This document shows, piece by piece, positions 1-6,723 of a DNA stretch of 9,375 nt (its first letter is position 1; every line of letters starts with the position of its first letter). The DNA comes from RGIG3528 sp045640725 (lineage in GTDB: Bacteria > Bacillota > Clostridia > Lachnospirales > Lachnospiraceae). The translations under genes were made by a program, and so were the position numbers. The DNA is taken from NCBI GenBank assembly GCA_045640725.1, contig JAZUFN010000040.1:1-9375 (forward strand). Reading direction: 5' to 3'. Below the pieces are notes generated by a model. It had not been told where the DNA came from. It saw nothing but the letters and a program-made list of their open reading frames with translations, and did not search any database.

Positions 1-431
1 CGAGCCTTCTGCACATCAAGAAGCTCCAGATGCTCAGGATTCAACTCAGGTACAATCATAGGAACGTCCTTTGTCCAGCGGTGAGCGGAATTGTTGGACA
101 CAACAGGAGTCTCAGTACGCGCGTAAGCCTCTTCAATAGCCTTTATTTCGTCCTTAGTCATATCTACAGCGGAAAGTACAAAATCCACCTGCGCTGCTAC
201 CTTTTCTACTTCATTTACATTAAGTACCACAAGGTTCTTTACAGCCTCCGGCATAGGTGTGGTCATCTTCCATCTGTCACCCACTGCCTCTGCATAGGTC
301 TTACCTGCACTACGAGGGCTGGCTGCCACTGTAGTAACCGTAAACCAGGGGTGATCCTCAAGAAGAGAGATGAATCTCTGTCCAACCATGCCTGTAGCGC
401 CAAGAACGCCAACTTTATACTTTCTGTCCAT
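1..431 (-). CDS. asd: Aspartate-semialdehyde dehydrogenase, N-terminal part (cut by window edge)
   Basis: The enzyme makes L-aspartate 4-semialdehyde from L-aspartyl-4-phosphate with NADPH, the branch point to threonine, methionine, lysine and diaminopimelate; it acts in the cytoplasm. Only about 143 N-terminal residues are visible. They show the Rossmann dinucleotide-binding motif GATGMVGQRF (residues 11-20), AASPRSAGK (37-44) near the NADP phosphate site, and SNNSAHRW (112-119) followed by DVPMIVPELNPEHL. That last block is characteristic of the archaeal/fungal-type subfamily. The catalytic cysteine should lie just beyond the edge. The ATG at 431 is preceded by CCGGAGG at 439-445 with a 7-base spacer after GGAGG. 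A promoter of its own lies at 500-528, so it need not depend on the upstream yihY. Identification is secure; completeness of the gene cannot be judged. Confidence 0.95.
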   Translation of the reverse strand, partial: MDRKYKVGVLGATGMVGQRFISLLEDHPWFTVTTVAASPRSAGKTYAEAVGDRWKMTTPMPEAVKNLVVLNVNEVEKVAAQVDFVLSAVDMTKDEIKAIEEAYARTETPVVSNNSAHRWTKDVPMIVPELNPEHLELLDVQKA

Positions 432-438
432 ATAATAA

Positions 439-445
439 CCTCCGG
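439..445 (-). promoter_or_regulatory. Ribosome binding site of asd
   Basis: CCGGAGG on the minus strand, 7 bases before the ATG at 431. It fixes the asd start. Confidence 0.85.
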
Positions 446-499
446 GTTTATTTTGCTTTTCAACCTTCACCGCAGTAAAGCAGTAAATCGTATTGTGCG

Positions 500-528
500 A
501 TTATACTATGTGTTTATTGAAAATGCAA
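500..528 (-). promoter_or_regulatory. Sigma-A type promoter of asd
   Basis: On the minus strand a -35 TTGCAT (523-528) is followed by a 17-base spacer and a consensus -10 TATAAT (500-505). Transcription should begin near 493, giving a leader of about 60 bases before the asd ATG. A 5-base inverted repeat AATCG...CGATT (486-490 and 498-502) touches the -10. A tandem 8-base repeat GCAGTAAA (472-479 and 480-487, plus-strand reading) falls in the first transcribed bases. No terminator is visible between yihY and this promoter, so read-through from yihY is also possible. Confidence 0.8.
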
Positions 529-534
529 GTACTA

Positions 535-1464
535 TTACATGTTTTTTAATTTTTTTCTTTTCTGAATCAGTTTGGCGTTATCGTACCTGCCTTTTCTCTT
601 AAAAATCTTCATAAAAGCAGCAGCAAACATAAGTCTTACTTCAGGAGTCCTGAAAGCAAAATTGGCCTCTGCTCCAAAGAAAAATATAGTCATAAGTACT
701 CTTAGCCACAGCATGCTGATGACTATGGCTGCCAAGCTTCCGTACATATAGGAAAAATTGGAAAAATTAGATACATATATACCAAAAATAAAGGAAAATC
801 CCAACCATCCCGCAGTGCAAATAATAGCCCCCGGAAGACAGGTAAAGAAATTCTTCTTCGTATGTGGCAAAAGGGTATAAAGCATCAGGAAGAAAAGCAT
901 GAGCAATACACCGGAAAATAAAAATCTCATAGAAAGAATGAATCTGGTAGCATCAATAAAGGAAGGCAGATTGCTCTCTACAAATCTGGCAATGGAAGTA
1001 CCAAAGACCATAAGCACCATGGTAAAGATAATAACTATTACCAGAAGCAATGTATACAGAGTACAAATGAATCTGGTATAAAAATAGTTTCTTTTTCCCT
1101 TTTCACCATCTACCTGATCCAGGCCGGTCTTAAGTGCCAGCATTCCGTTGCTGGCAGACCACAGGAATAAAATAACAGATACGGAAAGGACAGCGCCGTT
1201 GGCCTTGGCTTCTATCTCTCCTACCACGCCTTCCAAGAGCGCATTAATCTCTGATGGCATGGAATTCACGATACTTTTAATAAACTCTGTATTGTAATCA
1301 ATAGGTATATACTGAAGTAATGTCAGCAAAAATGTAAGAAACGGGAAAAATGACAGCAACAAAAAGAAGGTGGCCTGAGAGGCAAAAATACTGATATTAT
1401 CGCCACCAATCTTTTTCCCTATTTTTGTGCCTGTTTCACCAATTGTTCTAAAAAAATTACCCAC
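535..1464 (-). CDS. YihY/BrkB-family inner membrane protein
   Basis: A polytopic membrane protein of 309 residues in the YihY/virulence factor BrkB family (older name: ribonuclease BN-like, not supported as a nuclease). The function of the family is not established. Six hydrophobic segments are visible at about residues 29-51, 91-111, 132-157, 177-199, 209-233 and 241-266, with a basic C-terminal tail rich in Lys/Arg. Family hallmarks are ASQATFFLLLSFFPFL in the first segment and YGSLAAIVISMLWL...FFFGAEANF in the last. The longest open frame begins with TTG at 1470, but GAGG at 1472-1475 is only 1 base from that codon and 7 bases from a GTG at 1464. I therefore choose GTG. This start overlaps the dusB stop as TAGTG, so translation is probably coupled. 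It is the last gene of the argF unit. Confidence 0.9.
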   Translation of the reverse strand: MGNFFRTIGETGTKIGKKIGGDNISIFASQATFFLLLSFFPFLTFLLTLLQYIPIDYNTEFIKSIVNSMPSEINALLEGVVGEIEAKANGAVLSVSVILFLWSASNGMLALKTGLDQVDGEKGKRNYFYTRFICTLYTLLLVIVIIFTMVLMVFGTSIARFVESNLPSFIDATRFILSMRFLFSGVLLMLFFLMLYTLLPHTKKNFFTCLPGAIICTAGWLGFSFIFGIYVSNFSNFSYMYGSLAAIVISMLWLRVLMTIFFFGAEANFAFRTPEVRLMFAAAFMKIFKRKGRYDNAKLIQKRKKLKNM

Positions 1465-2432
1465 TAACAAACCTCGTTTAAATAATCCATAAGCATTTTT
1501 TCCATCTGCTCATAGGATTCTATGTAATTCACTTTATTTCTTAAGAGTGATGCTCCTTTAAAGCCTGACATATACCATGCCAGATGGCTACGCATCTCCC
1601 GCACACCTGTATACTCTCCCTTAAAAGCAATCAGATCCCTGCCATGCCTAAGAGCCATATTCACTCTTTCCGTGATATCAGGGCCTTCAATAAGTACACC
1701 TGTATCCAGATATGTCTTCACCCGGCTGAAAATCCAGGGGTTGCCCTGAGCGCCTCGGGCAATCATTATACCATCTACGCCTGTTTTTTCAAGCATTTCC
1801 TTTGCTTTCACAGGAGAATTAACATCTCCGTTACCTACAACAGGCACGGAGACAGCCTCCTTTACCCTCTTAATGGCATCCCAATCTGCAGTACCTGAAT
1901 AAAATTCTTCACGAGTCCTGCCATGCACCGCTATAAGGTCTGCCCCGCCCTTTTCCGCAGCCAGCGCAGCCTCCACACAACTGTCATCAGTGCGGGCAAA
2001 GCCTTTCCTTATCTTGACTGTAACAGGCTTATTTACATTTTCCTTTACAGCCTGCACTATTTCTCTTATAAGCTCCGGATGCTTAAGAAGTGCCGAGCCT
2101 TCCCCATTGTTCACTACCTTTGGCACAGGACACCCCATATTTATGTCCAGAATATCAAAATTCCTGTCCTTAATCTCATAGGCTGCACGCCCCATGATCT
2201 CCGGGTCTGAACCAAAAAGCTGAATAGCTGCCGGCCGCTCAAATTCATCGACGGTCAGCAGCTCATTTGTATTTCTGTTATGATATAGAATCCCTTTGGC
2301 ACTTACCATCTCTGAGCATACAAGACCTGCGCCCATTTCCTTACAGATTACCCTGAAAGGCATATCGGTGACTCCTGCCATAGGACCTAAAAACAGATTT
2401 TCTGTTTCTATACTTCCGATTTTAATTTTCAT
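1464..2432 (-). CDS. dusB: tRNA-dihydrouridine synthase, DusB type
   Basis: A flavin enzyme of 322 residues that reduces specific uridines in the tRNA D-loop to dihydrouridine. The TIM barrel begins with LGPMAGVTDMPFR (about residues 15-27), the FMN-binding start motif of the family. The catalytic cysteine is in DINMGCPVPKV (Cys101). Lys140 in VTVKIRKG, His170 in AVHGRTR, GNGDV (200-204) and IARGAQGNPWIF (224-235) complete the expected FMN and active-site motifs. C-terminal helices (about 250-322) match the RNA-binding region. Length is normal for the family. The ATG at 2432 is one base after the coaX TAG stop, and no good Shine-Dalgarno sequence precedes it (only a purine-rich A-tract), which suggests translation by coupling to coaX. 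The stop overlaps the yihY GTG start. Confidence 0.96.
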   Translation of the reverse strand: MKIKIGSIETENLFLGPMAGVTDMPFRVICKEMGAGLVCSEMVSAKGILYHNRNTNELLTVDEFERPAAIQLFGSDPEIMGRAAYEIKDRNFDILDINMGCPVPKVVNNGEGSALLKHPELIREIVQAVKENVNKPVTVKIRKGFARTDDSCVEAALAAEKGGADLIAVHGRTREEFYSGTADWDAIKRVKEAVSVPVVGNGDVNSPVKAKEMLEKTGVDGIMIARGAQGNPWIFSRVKTYLDTGVLIEGPDITERVNMALRHGRDLIAFKGEYTGVREMRSHLAWYMSGFKGASLLRNKVNYIESYEQMEKMLMDYLNEVC

Positions 2433-2433
2433 A

Positions 2434-3216
2434 CTACTTTTTTCTTGATTTTACTGTCTTCTCATAAATAAGGCTAAGACCCTTCATGGTAAGATCCGGG
2501 TCATAAATCTCAATGCTGTCGGTAGACTCTGCTATCAACCTTCCCAGGCCTCCCGTAGCTACCACTTTAGCCTGAGACAGCCCTGATTCCTCTTTGATTT
2601 TTTTAATGATATACTCAGTCTGACCTATATAACCGTATACCAGACCGGCCTGCATAGAGCTAATAGTCTCGGTAGCCAGAATAGACTTAGGCTTGGCTAT
2701 CTCAATCTCAGGCAGCTTGGCTGTATCATTCCACAGGGCATTGGCACACATACGAAGTCCCGGTGAAGTAATGCCCGCCGCAAACGTCCCATCTTCCGTA
2801 ATCAGATCATAGGTAGTGGCTGTGCCAAAATCACATACTATAACAGGCCCACCATAAAGCTCATAGGCTGCTACAGCATCCACTATTCTGTCTGCCCCCA
2901 CCTCTTTGGGATTGGGGGTGCCGATTTTAATGCCGCTCTTGGTACCCTCTCCTACTATGTATGGGCGCTTGTCCAGGTATTTAACAATACCATTGCCCAG
3001 AGAATGCATTACTCCCGGCACTACTGATGCAATAATGACATCGGTAATGTCACTTTTCTTTATCTTACGTTCTCTTAATATCTCAGAAATAAGCACACCG
3101 TACTCATCTGAAGTACGGGGGCTTTTGGTAGTCATACGGAAAGTGCAGGTAGTCTCCAGCCCGCTCATTACCGCACATGTAATATTGGTATTTCCCACAT
3201 CTACTGCAAATAACAT
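2434..3216 (-). CDS. coaX: Type III pantothenate kinase
   Basis: Catalyses the first step of coenzyme A synthesis, ATP-dependent phosphorylation of pantothenate. At 260 residues it has the normal length for the ASKHA-fold CoaX family. Motifs visible: DVGNTN (residues 6-11, phosphate loop with Asp6), GADR (107-110, with Asp109 as the expected catalytic base), DFGTATT (129-135, cation and ATP site), GITSPGL (148-154) and VVATGGLG (218-225). It lies 10 bases after the stop of the DUF6145-like gene. The nearest ribosome-site match, AAGGA at 3231-3235, is about 14 bases from the ATG and overlaps the end of the upstream gene, so efficient initiation may also depend on coupling. Proximity of coaX and dusB is common in Firmicutes; a position inside an argF unit is less usual as far as I know. 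Confidence 0.96.
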   Translation of the reverse strand: MLFAVDVGNTNITCAVMSGLETTCTFRMTTKSPRTSDEYGVLISEILRERKIKKSDITDVIIASVVPGVMHSLGNGIVKYLDKRPYIVGEGTKSGIKIGTPNPKEVGADRIVDAVAAYELYGGPVIVCDFGTATTYDLITEDGTFAAGITSPGLRMCANALWNDTAKLPEIEIAKPKSILATETISSMQAGLVYGYIGQTEYIIKKIKEESGLSQAKVVATGGLGRLIAESTDSIEIYDPDLTMKGLSLIYEKTVKSRKK

Positions 3217-3226
3217 GTCCCGCTGC

Positions 3227-3574
3227 TTATTCCTTTCCGCTTAATGAATCTACGTCCTGTTTTAAAATCATAACCTTATAGTACAGCTCCAGCTGCTCAA
3301 ACAATTCCTGTTTTTCTCTCTGCAGCTTCCTGGACAAAAGGCCTGAGCCAATCTCATCATAGAGATAGTCCCCGTCATCACAGCCCGCATCTATCATAAG
3401 TGTGCCATCATCCTCAAAAAAGAGGGATATATAGCCGCCAACATCGTTGGTAAAAATAACACATGCAATGTGCAACTCATCCTGCACAGGCTGAGGCAGG
3501 CTGGAAAATCTGTTATTAAAGTAGTATTTCTGATCATAGGAAGATGCAGCGCAGAGTACGTTTTCTTCTTTCAT
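3227..3574 (-). CDS. Small soluble protein of unknown function, DUF6145-like
   Basis: A 115-residue acidic protein with no signal peptide or membrane segment. From memory it resembles the DUF6145 family found in Lachnospiraceae (start like VLCAASSYDQKYY, a central FTNDVGGYISLFF, then DDGDYLYDEIGS); this name needs a profile search. The first two thirds look like a small alpha/beta fold and the last third (about residues 78-108) is a charged amphipathic helix that could form a coiled coil. The ATG at 3574 has AGGAG at 3583-3587 with an 8-base spacer, and that site overlaps the stop codon of the preceding small membrane gene. Its place just upstream of coaX suggests coexpression with CoA synthesis, but nothing in the sequence gives a function. 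Confidence 0.85.
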   Translation of the reverse strand: MKEENVLCAASSYDQKYYFNNRFSSLPQPVQDELHIACVIFTNDVGGYISLFFEDDGTLMIDAGCDDGDYLYDEIGSGLLSRKLQREKQELFEQLELYYKVMILKQDVDSLSGKE

Positions 3575-3585
3575 TCGGTTAACTC

Positions 3586-3879
3586 CTATCGAAAAATTTC
3601 ACCACCTGTAGCAGCTACCAACCCTATCACTATAACAATGATAATCATCCCCAGCATAATCATGGAAAGCCCCATACTGCGTCTCTTCTTATCTCTGTAA
3701 AAGCGCATTCCCTGAGACACATTCAGTAAGGCGCCGAAAACGACTACAGGACAGAGCCAGAAGCCACTGCCTGTAAGGCCATATACTACCAGGGACGCCA
3801 GCATCAGTATCCCCAGAAAAACATTGAGAAAAGAATTGATCAGCTCCTTATTTTTAAGGAGCTCCAGGATTTTTTTCAT
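3586..3879 (-). CDS. Small membrane protein of unknown function
   Basis: A 97-residue hydrophobic protein directly after argF. Three probable membrane segments lie at about residues 14-35, 40-56 and 69-90, with a basic loop (YRDKKRRS, 61-68) between the second and third. By the positive-inside rule this loop should face the cytoplasm. I do not recognise a family. The frame is open up to 3945, but GGAG at 3886-3889 is 6 bases from the ATG at 3879 and that ATG follows the argF stop by a single base. Upstream residues would lie inside argF and are rich in Arg, so I choose 3879. A perfect 9-base inverted repeat sits in codons 6-13. Being cotranscribed with argF does not by itself show a role in arginine metabolism. 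Confidence 0.8.
   Translation of the reverse strand: MKKILELLKNKELINSFLNVFLGILMLASLVVYGLTGSGFWLCPVVVFGALLNVSQGMRFYRDKKRRSMGLSMIMLGMIIIVIVIGLVAATGGEIFR
3842..3863 (-). repeat. Perfect inverted repeat in the start region of the small membrane gene
   Basis: AGCTCCTTA (3842-3850) and TAAGGAGCT (3855-3863) are separated by four bases. In the message this forms a 9-base-pair hairpin with a 4-base loop, about 17 bases after the start codon. There is no following U-tract, so it is not a normal terminator. It could slow early elongation, protect a processed 5' end, or be a by-product of the codons for ELLKNKEL. Confidence 0.6.
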
Positions 3880-3880
3880 T

Positions 3881-4894
3881 TTATGCTCCAAGAGTAGCCG
3901 CCATAACAGCCTTAATGGTATGCATTCTGTTTTCTGCCTCGTCAAATACTACGGAATTGGCAGATTCAAATACAGCATCTTCTACTTCCAGCTCTGAGAA
4001 ATTGTACTTTTCTCCCATTTCCTTACCGATCTTTGTCTTAAGATCGTGGAAAGCAGGAAGACAGTGCATGAAAAGAGCATTCTTTCCTGCATTCTCCATA
4101 ACTTTGGTAGTAACCTTATAAGGTGTCAGGTCCTTTATTCTCTCTTCCCAGATGTAATCAGGCTCACCCATAGATACCCAAACATCTGTATAGATAACAT
4201 CTGCATCCCTGGTAGCGGTCATAACATCTTCGGACAACGTTACGGAACCACCGGACTCTTTTGCATATTCAAGGCATTCTGCCACCAGCTTTTCATCGGG
4301 GAAATATCTTTTAGGAGCACAAGCCACAAAATGCAGTCCAAGCTTTGCACATACTATCATAAGAGAGTTACCCATATTATAACGCGCATCGCCCATATAT
4401 ACAAACTTTTTTCCTTTAAGTTCGCCTTTATGTTCTTTGAGGGTCAGCATATCAGCCAGCATCTGTGTAGGGTGATATTCATTGGTCAATCCGTTCCATA
4501 CGGGAACTCCCGCATATTTTGCCAGTTCTTCTACAATAGACTGACCATAGCCTCTGTATTCAATACCGTCAAACATACGTCCCAAAACCCTGGCTGTATC
4601 GGCAATAGACTCCTTTTTCCCTATCTGAGAAGATGAAGGATCCAAATATGTGGCATTCATACCCAGATCATGGGCTGCCACTTCAAAAGCACATCTGGTA
4701 CGGGTGCTGGTCTTTTCAAAAATAAGCGCAATATTCTTGCCTCTAAGGGTGTCATGCAGTTTACCTGCCTTTTTCTTCTCCTTGTATTCAGCCGCCAGAT
4801 CAATCATGTATAAAATTTCATCTGCCGAAAAATCCTTAAGCGTTAAAAAATGCTTGCCAATCAGTCCTTTTTTAATCTCGTCGTTCATAGTCAT
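3881..4894 (-). CDS. argF: Ornithine carbamoyltransferase
   Basis: Forms citrulline from ornithine and carbamoyl phosphate in arginine biosynthesis, in the cytoplasm. The protein is 337 residues, typical for the family. The carbamoyl-phosphate motif STRTR is at residues 63-67, HPTQ at 141-144, the ornithine loop DVWVSMG at 237-243 and the catalytic HCLPAF at 277-282. No arginine deiminase or carbamate kinase gene is adjacent, so the anabolic role (argF) is favoured over the catabolic one, though the sequence alone cannot exclude arcB. GGAGG at 4900-4904 is 5 bases from the ATG at 4894 and 11 from a second in-frame ATG at 4888; the first is preferred but both are possible. It leads the minus-strand unit running to yihY and has a perfect-consensus promoter. 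Possible ArgR sites overlap the promoter and leader. Confidence 0.97.
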   Translation of the reverse strand: MTMNDEIKKGLIGKHFLTLKDFSADEILYMIDLAAEYKEKKKAGKLHDTLRGKNIALIFEKTSTRTRCAFEVAAHDLGMNATYLDPSSSQIGKKESIADTARVLGRMFDGIEYRGYGQSIVEELAKYAGVPVWNGLTNEYHPTQMLADMLTLKEHKGELKGKKFVYMGDARYNMGNSLMIVCAKLGLHFVACAPKRYFPDEKLVAECLEYAKESGGSVTLSEDVMTATRDADVIYTDVWVSMGEPDYIWEERIKDLTPYKVTTKVMENAGKNALFMHCLPAFHDLKTKIGKEMGEKYNFSELEVEDAVFESANSVVFDEAENRMHTIKAVMAATLGA

Positions 4895-4906
4895 CAGCCC
4901 CTCCGG

Positions 4907-4952
4907 TGCATAAATATTAAATAAAATGGAATTTATTTATTATAAATATGCA
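4907..4952. promoter_or_regulatory. Possible pair of ArgR (ARG box) sites
   Basis: Against the general ARG-box pattern TGNATWWWWATNCA, the plus strand at 4907-4920 reads TGCATAAATATTAA (7 of 8 fixed bases and all four W positions). The minus strand at 4939-4952 reads TGCATATTTATAAT (6 of 8 and all four W). One lies in the leader, the other over the -10, with centres 32 bases apart. Regulation of argF by ArgR/AhrC is established in Firmicutes and other bacteria. The region is very AT-rich, so chance matches are likely and the call is tentative. Confidence 0.35.
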
Positions 4953-4967
4953 TTCATGTATTGTCAA
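4939..4967 (-). promoter_or_regulatory. Consensus sigma-A promoter of the argF unit
   Basis: On the minus strand TTGACA (4962-4967), a 17-base spacer and TATAAT (4939-4944) match the sigma-A consensus at all 12 positions. Transcription should start near 4932, leaving a leader of about 38 bases. A promoter this strong in front of an arginine gene suggests that control comes from a repressor. Confidence 0.88.
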
Positions 4968-4969
4968 GT

Positions 4970-4997
4970 AAAAAACAGACAGCCACACCGCTGTCTG
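4970..4997 (-). terminator. Intrinsic terminator of the lyase-like gene
   Basis: CAGACAGC (4976-4983) and GCTGTCTG (4990-4997) form a perfect 8-base-pair stem with a 6-base loop. On the minus strand the stem is followed by six T (4970-4975). It stops transcription from the gene ending at 5065 and lies 2 bases upstream of the argF -35 box. Confidence 0.88.
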
Positions 4998-5064
4998 CAT
5001 TTTATACTTTTATAGACTCAATATCCATTAACAATCCATAAAGCCCGGATTAAATCATGTTCTT

Positions 5065-6717
5065 TTAGTATCTTACACTATCAATAGCTCTTATGGTAAT
5101 AGTCCTCTCAAATTCAGTGGTATCAGTAAAATATACAGTGAAGCAATGAGGATTGCGCCCCTCAGAGCCAAACTTGCCTGCCACAAAATCATGGTCGTGG
5201 AATGCAGGGCCTACCTCTATAGCGTAATTGCCACGATTGGCAGTAATCATGCCCTCCTTGGCTACAATACACTCTCCTGCCAAGCCCTCTACATTGTAAT
5301 AAGGAGACATAATCTCACAGCCTGCGTCAAAAGCCAGCTCCAGACGAAGAGGCGCTCTGTCTACTCCTCCGACCTTAATATTTACGCTGAGGCCATCTTC
5401 TATCTCTGTAATCTTTACATCAAAATTAAGATTCAGATTGTCTCCTGTAAGCTTTTCGCGGGTATTGGGATTGTCCATAGCCCACCAGTCAGTGGTACCT
5501 ACAGACTTGCCGAAAGGCAGATAATACCAGCCTCTCATGGTCTGCTTCATCTCGTATCCTGCTGCTGTCTTTACCAGACTCTCACTCTTAAAGGCTCTGT
5601 GCTCGCAGAGGCTGGCCCCCAGCTTCAGACTCATGCAGAGGTCTCCATGCTGGAACCAGACAAAATTGGTGGCGTTATTTATAATAGTATAAGAATAGCT
5701 GTCTTTTCTGCAACGAACTATCTGCGACTCCTCATAAAAGCGGTCATAGGATGTAGGTATTTTACATCCATCGTGCTCAAACTCTATAAGCTCAGGATAA
5801 AGCATAAAATTAATCAGGAATTCCGGAAAATGCTCCAGCTTCTTATTGAGCTCCATAATATAATTGGCAGCATCCAGGAAAGTGTCATTTTTCTCCTTAT
5901 ATCCCATATGAAGATACTCAAAGTAATAATCTCTGGGGTATACCTTAACTCCCCTGTCCTGTCGGGTGGAATTATTGGTAAAAATAGAATTATCCGGCTC
6001 CAGATATGTCAGCATCATATTGAGATTTCTGATGGCACACTCAGTATACTGACGATCCTCCAGTATCTCTCCTACGGTAATCATAGCATCGTTATTGATA
6101 CGGTTATAATTACCTGCGGAGCGCTCAGCGTACTCACCATCCTTGGTACAGTCTATGCCCTCCACCAGATACTCCATAGCCCTGGTCTTATACTTTTCTT
6201 CACCAAAAAGTCTGTAGCCCTCCAGCAGGTTAGACGCTATAGCCCAGCGGTGATTGGGAGTATGGAAGCCTCCATATACCATACCATCCATACCGGCATG
6301 TATAATCTCAGTCAGCTTTTCTTTGAAAAGCGCAGCTGCCGGTGCCTCAGGATGCTTAAGTACATACTTGTAAAACGGAAGCAGCCTCTTTATGCAAAAA
6401 GCAGTATCGGGACCGGAATAGAAATTGCAGTCTACCAGATCAAAGGTGCCATTCTCTCTCTGCTCACGCTTAATATAATCAAGGCCCAGCAGAATCCTCT
6501 CGTAGAGCATGCCGTCTTTGTAGAGCTCCGACTCAGGATTCATATAGCAGGCAGCCATATTGACCACCCTGTAAATAGCGAATTTAGGCTGAATAATATT
6601 CTTTGAATCAAAAAAGCCGCCATACTTTATACTGTCCTTATCCAGACACTGAAATCTCATAGATTTACGGCTTCTCTTCTCTGCATCCTGAAGAAGTATC
6701 TCATAGTGTGCACGCAT
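5065..6717 (-). CDS. Predicted heparinase/polysaccharide lyase-like enzyme, cytoplasmic, family unassigned
   Basis: A 550-residue protein. Residues about 1-310 are helix-rich with repeated aromatic helices, as in an (alpha/alpha) toroid. Residues about 315-550 are beta-rich, as in the C-terminal beta-sandwich of heparinase II/III-like lyases. Candidate active-site blocks are NFYSGPDTA (98-106), HTPNHRW (152-158, with Asn155 and His156) and DGEYAERSAGNY (193-204, with Tyr204), which recall the Asn/His/Tyr sets of such lyases. I infer the function from architecture only; a glycoside hydrolase with the same fold is an alternative. There is no signal peptide, so the substrate would be an imported oligosaccharide. 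The frame is open to 6798, but GGAGGTG at 6724-6730 lies 8 bases (from GGAGG) before the ATG at 6717, so I choose that start. It is monocistronic, with a terminator at 4970-4997, and lacks transporter or sugar-enzyme neighbours here. Confidence 0.6.
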   Translation of the reverse strand: MRAHYEILLQDAEKRSRKSMRFQCLDKDSIKYGGFFDSKNIIQPKFAIYRVVNMAACYMNPESELYKDGMLYERILLGLDYIKREQRENGTFDLVDCNFYSGPDTAFCIKRLLPFYKYVLKHPEAPAAALFKEKLTEIIHAGMDGMVYGGFHTPNHRWAIASNLLEGYRLFGEEKYKTRAMEYLVEGIDCTKDGEYAERSAGNYNRINNDAMITVGEILEDRQYTECAIRNLNMMLTYLEPDNSIFTNNSTRQDRGVKVYPRDYYFEYLHMGYKEKNDTFLDAANYIMELNKKLEHFPEFLINFMLYPELIEFEHDGCKIPTSYDRFYEESQIVRCRKDSYSYTIINNATNFVWFQHGDLCMSLKLGASLCEHRAFKSESLVKTAAGYEMKQTMRGWYYLPFGKSVGTTDWWAMDNPNTREKLTGDNLNLNFDVKITEIEDGLSVNIKVGGVDRAPLRLELAFDAGCEIMSPYYNVEGLAGECIVAKEGMITANRGNYAIEVGPAFHDHDFVAGKFGSEGRNPHCFTVYFTDTTEFERTITIRAIDSVRY

Positions 6718-6723
6718 TTTACG

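Noticed and set aside
432..534. Possible lysine riboswitch or T-box ahead of asd
   Set aside because: The predicted leader is only about 60 bases, too short for either element, and shows no terminator/antiterminator pair.
30..602. A 190-codon plus-strand frame
   Set aside because: It runs antisense through asd and its promoter into yihY. The minus strand encodes a clear asd protein with a ribosome site.
3880..3945. N-terminal extension of the small membrane protein into argF
   Set aside because: A GGAG site 6 bases from the ATG at 3879 explains initiation there. The extension lies wholly within argF coding sequence.
5146..6606. A 486-codon open frame on the plus strand
   Set aside because: It lies antisense to the lyase-like gene, has a composition typical of a reverse-frame shadow, no ribosome site and no recognisable domain.
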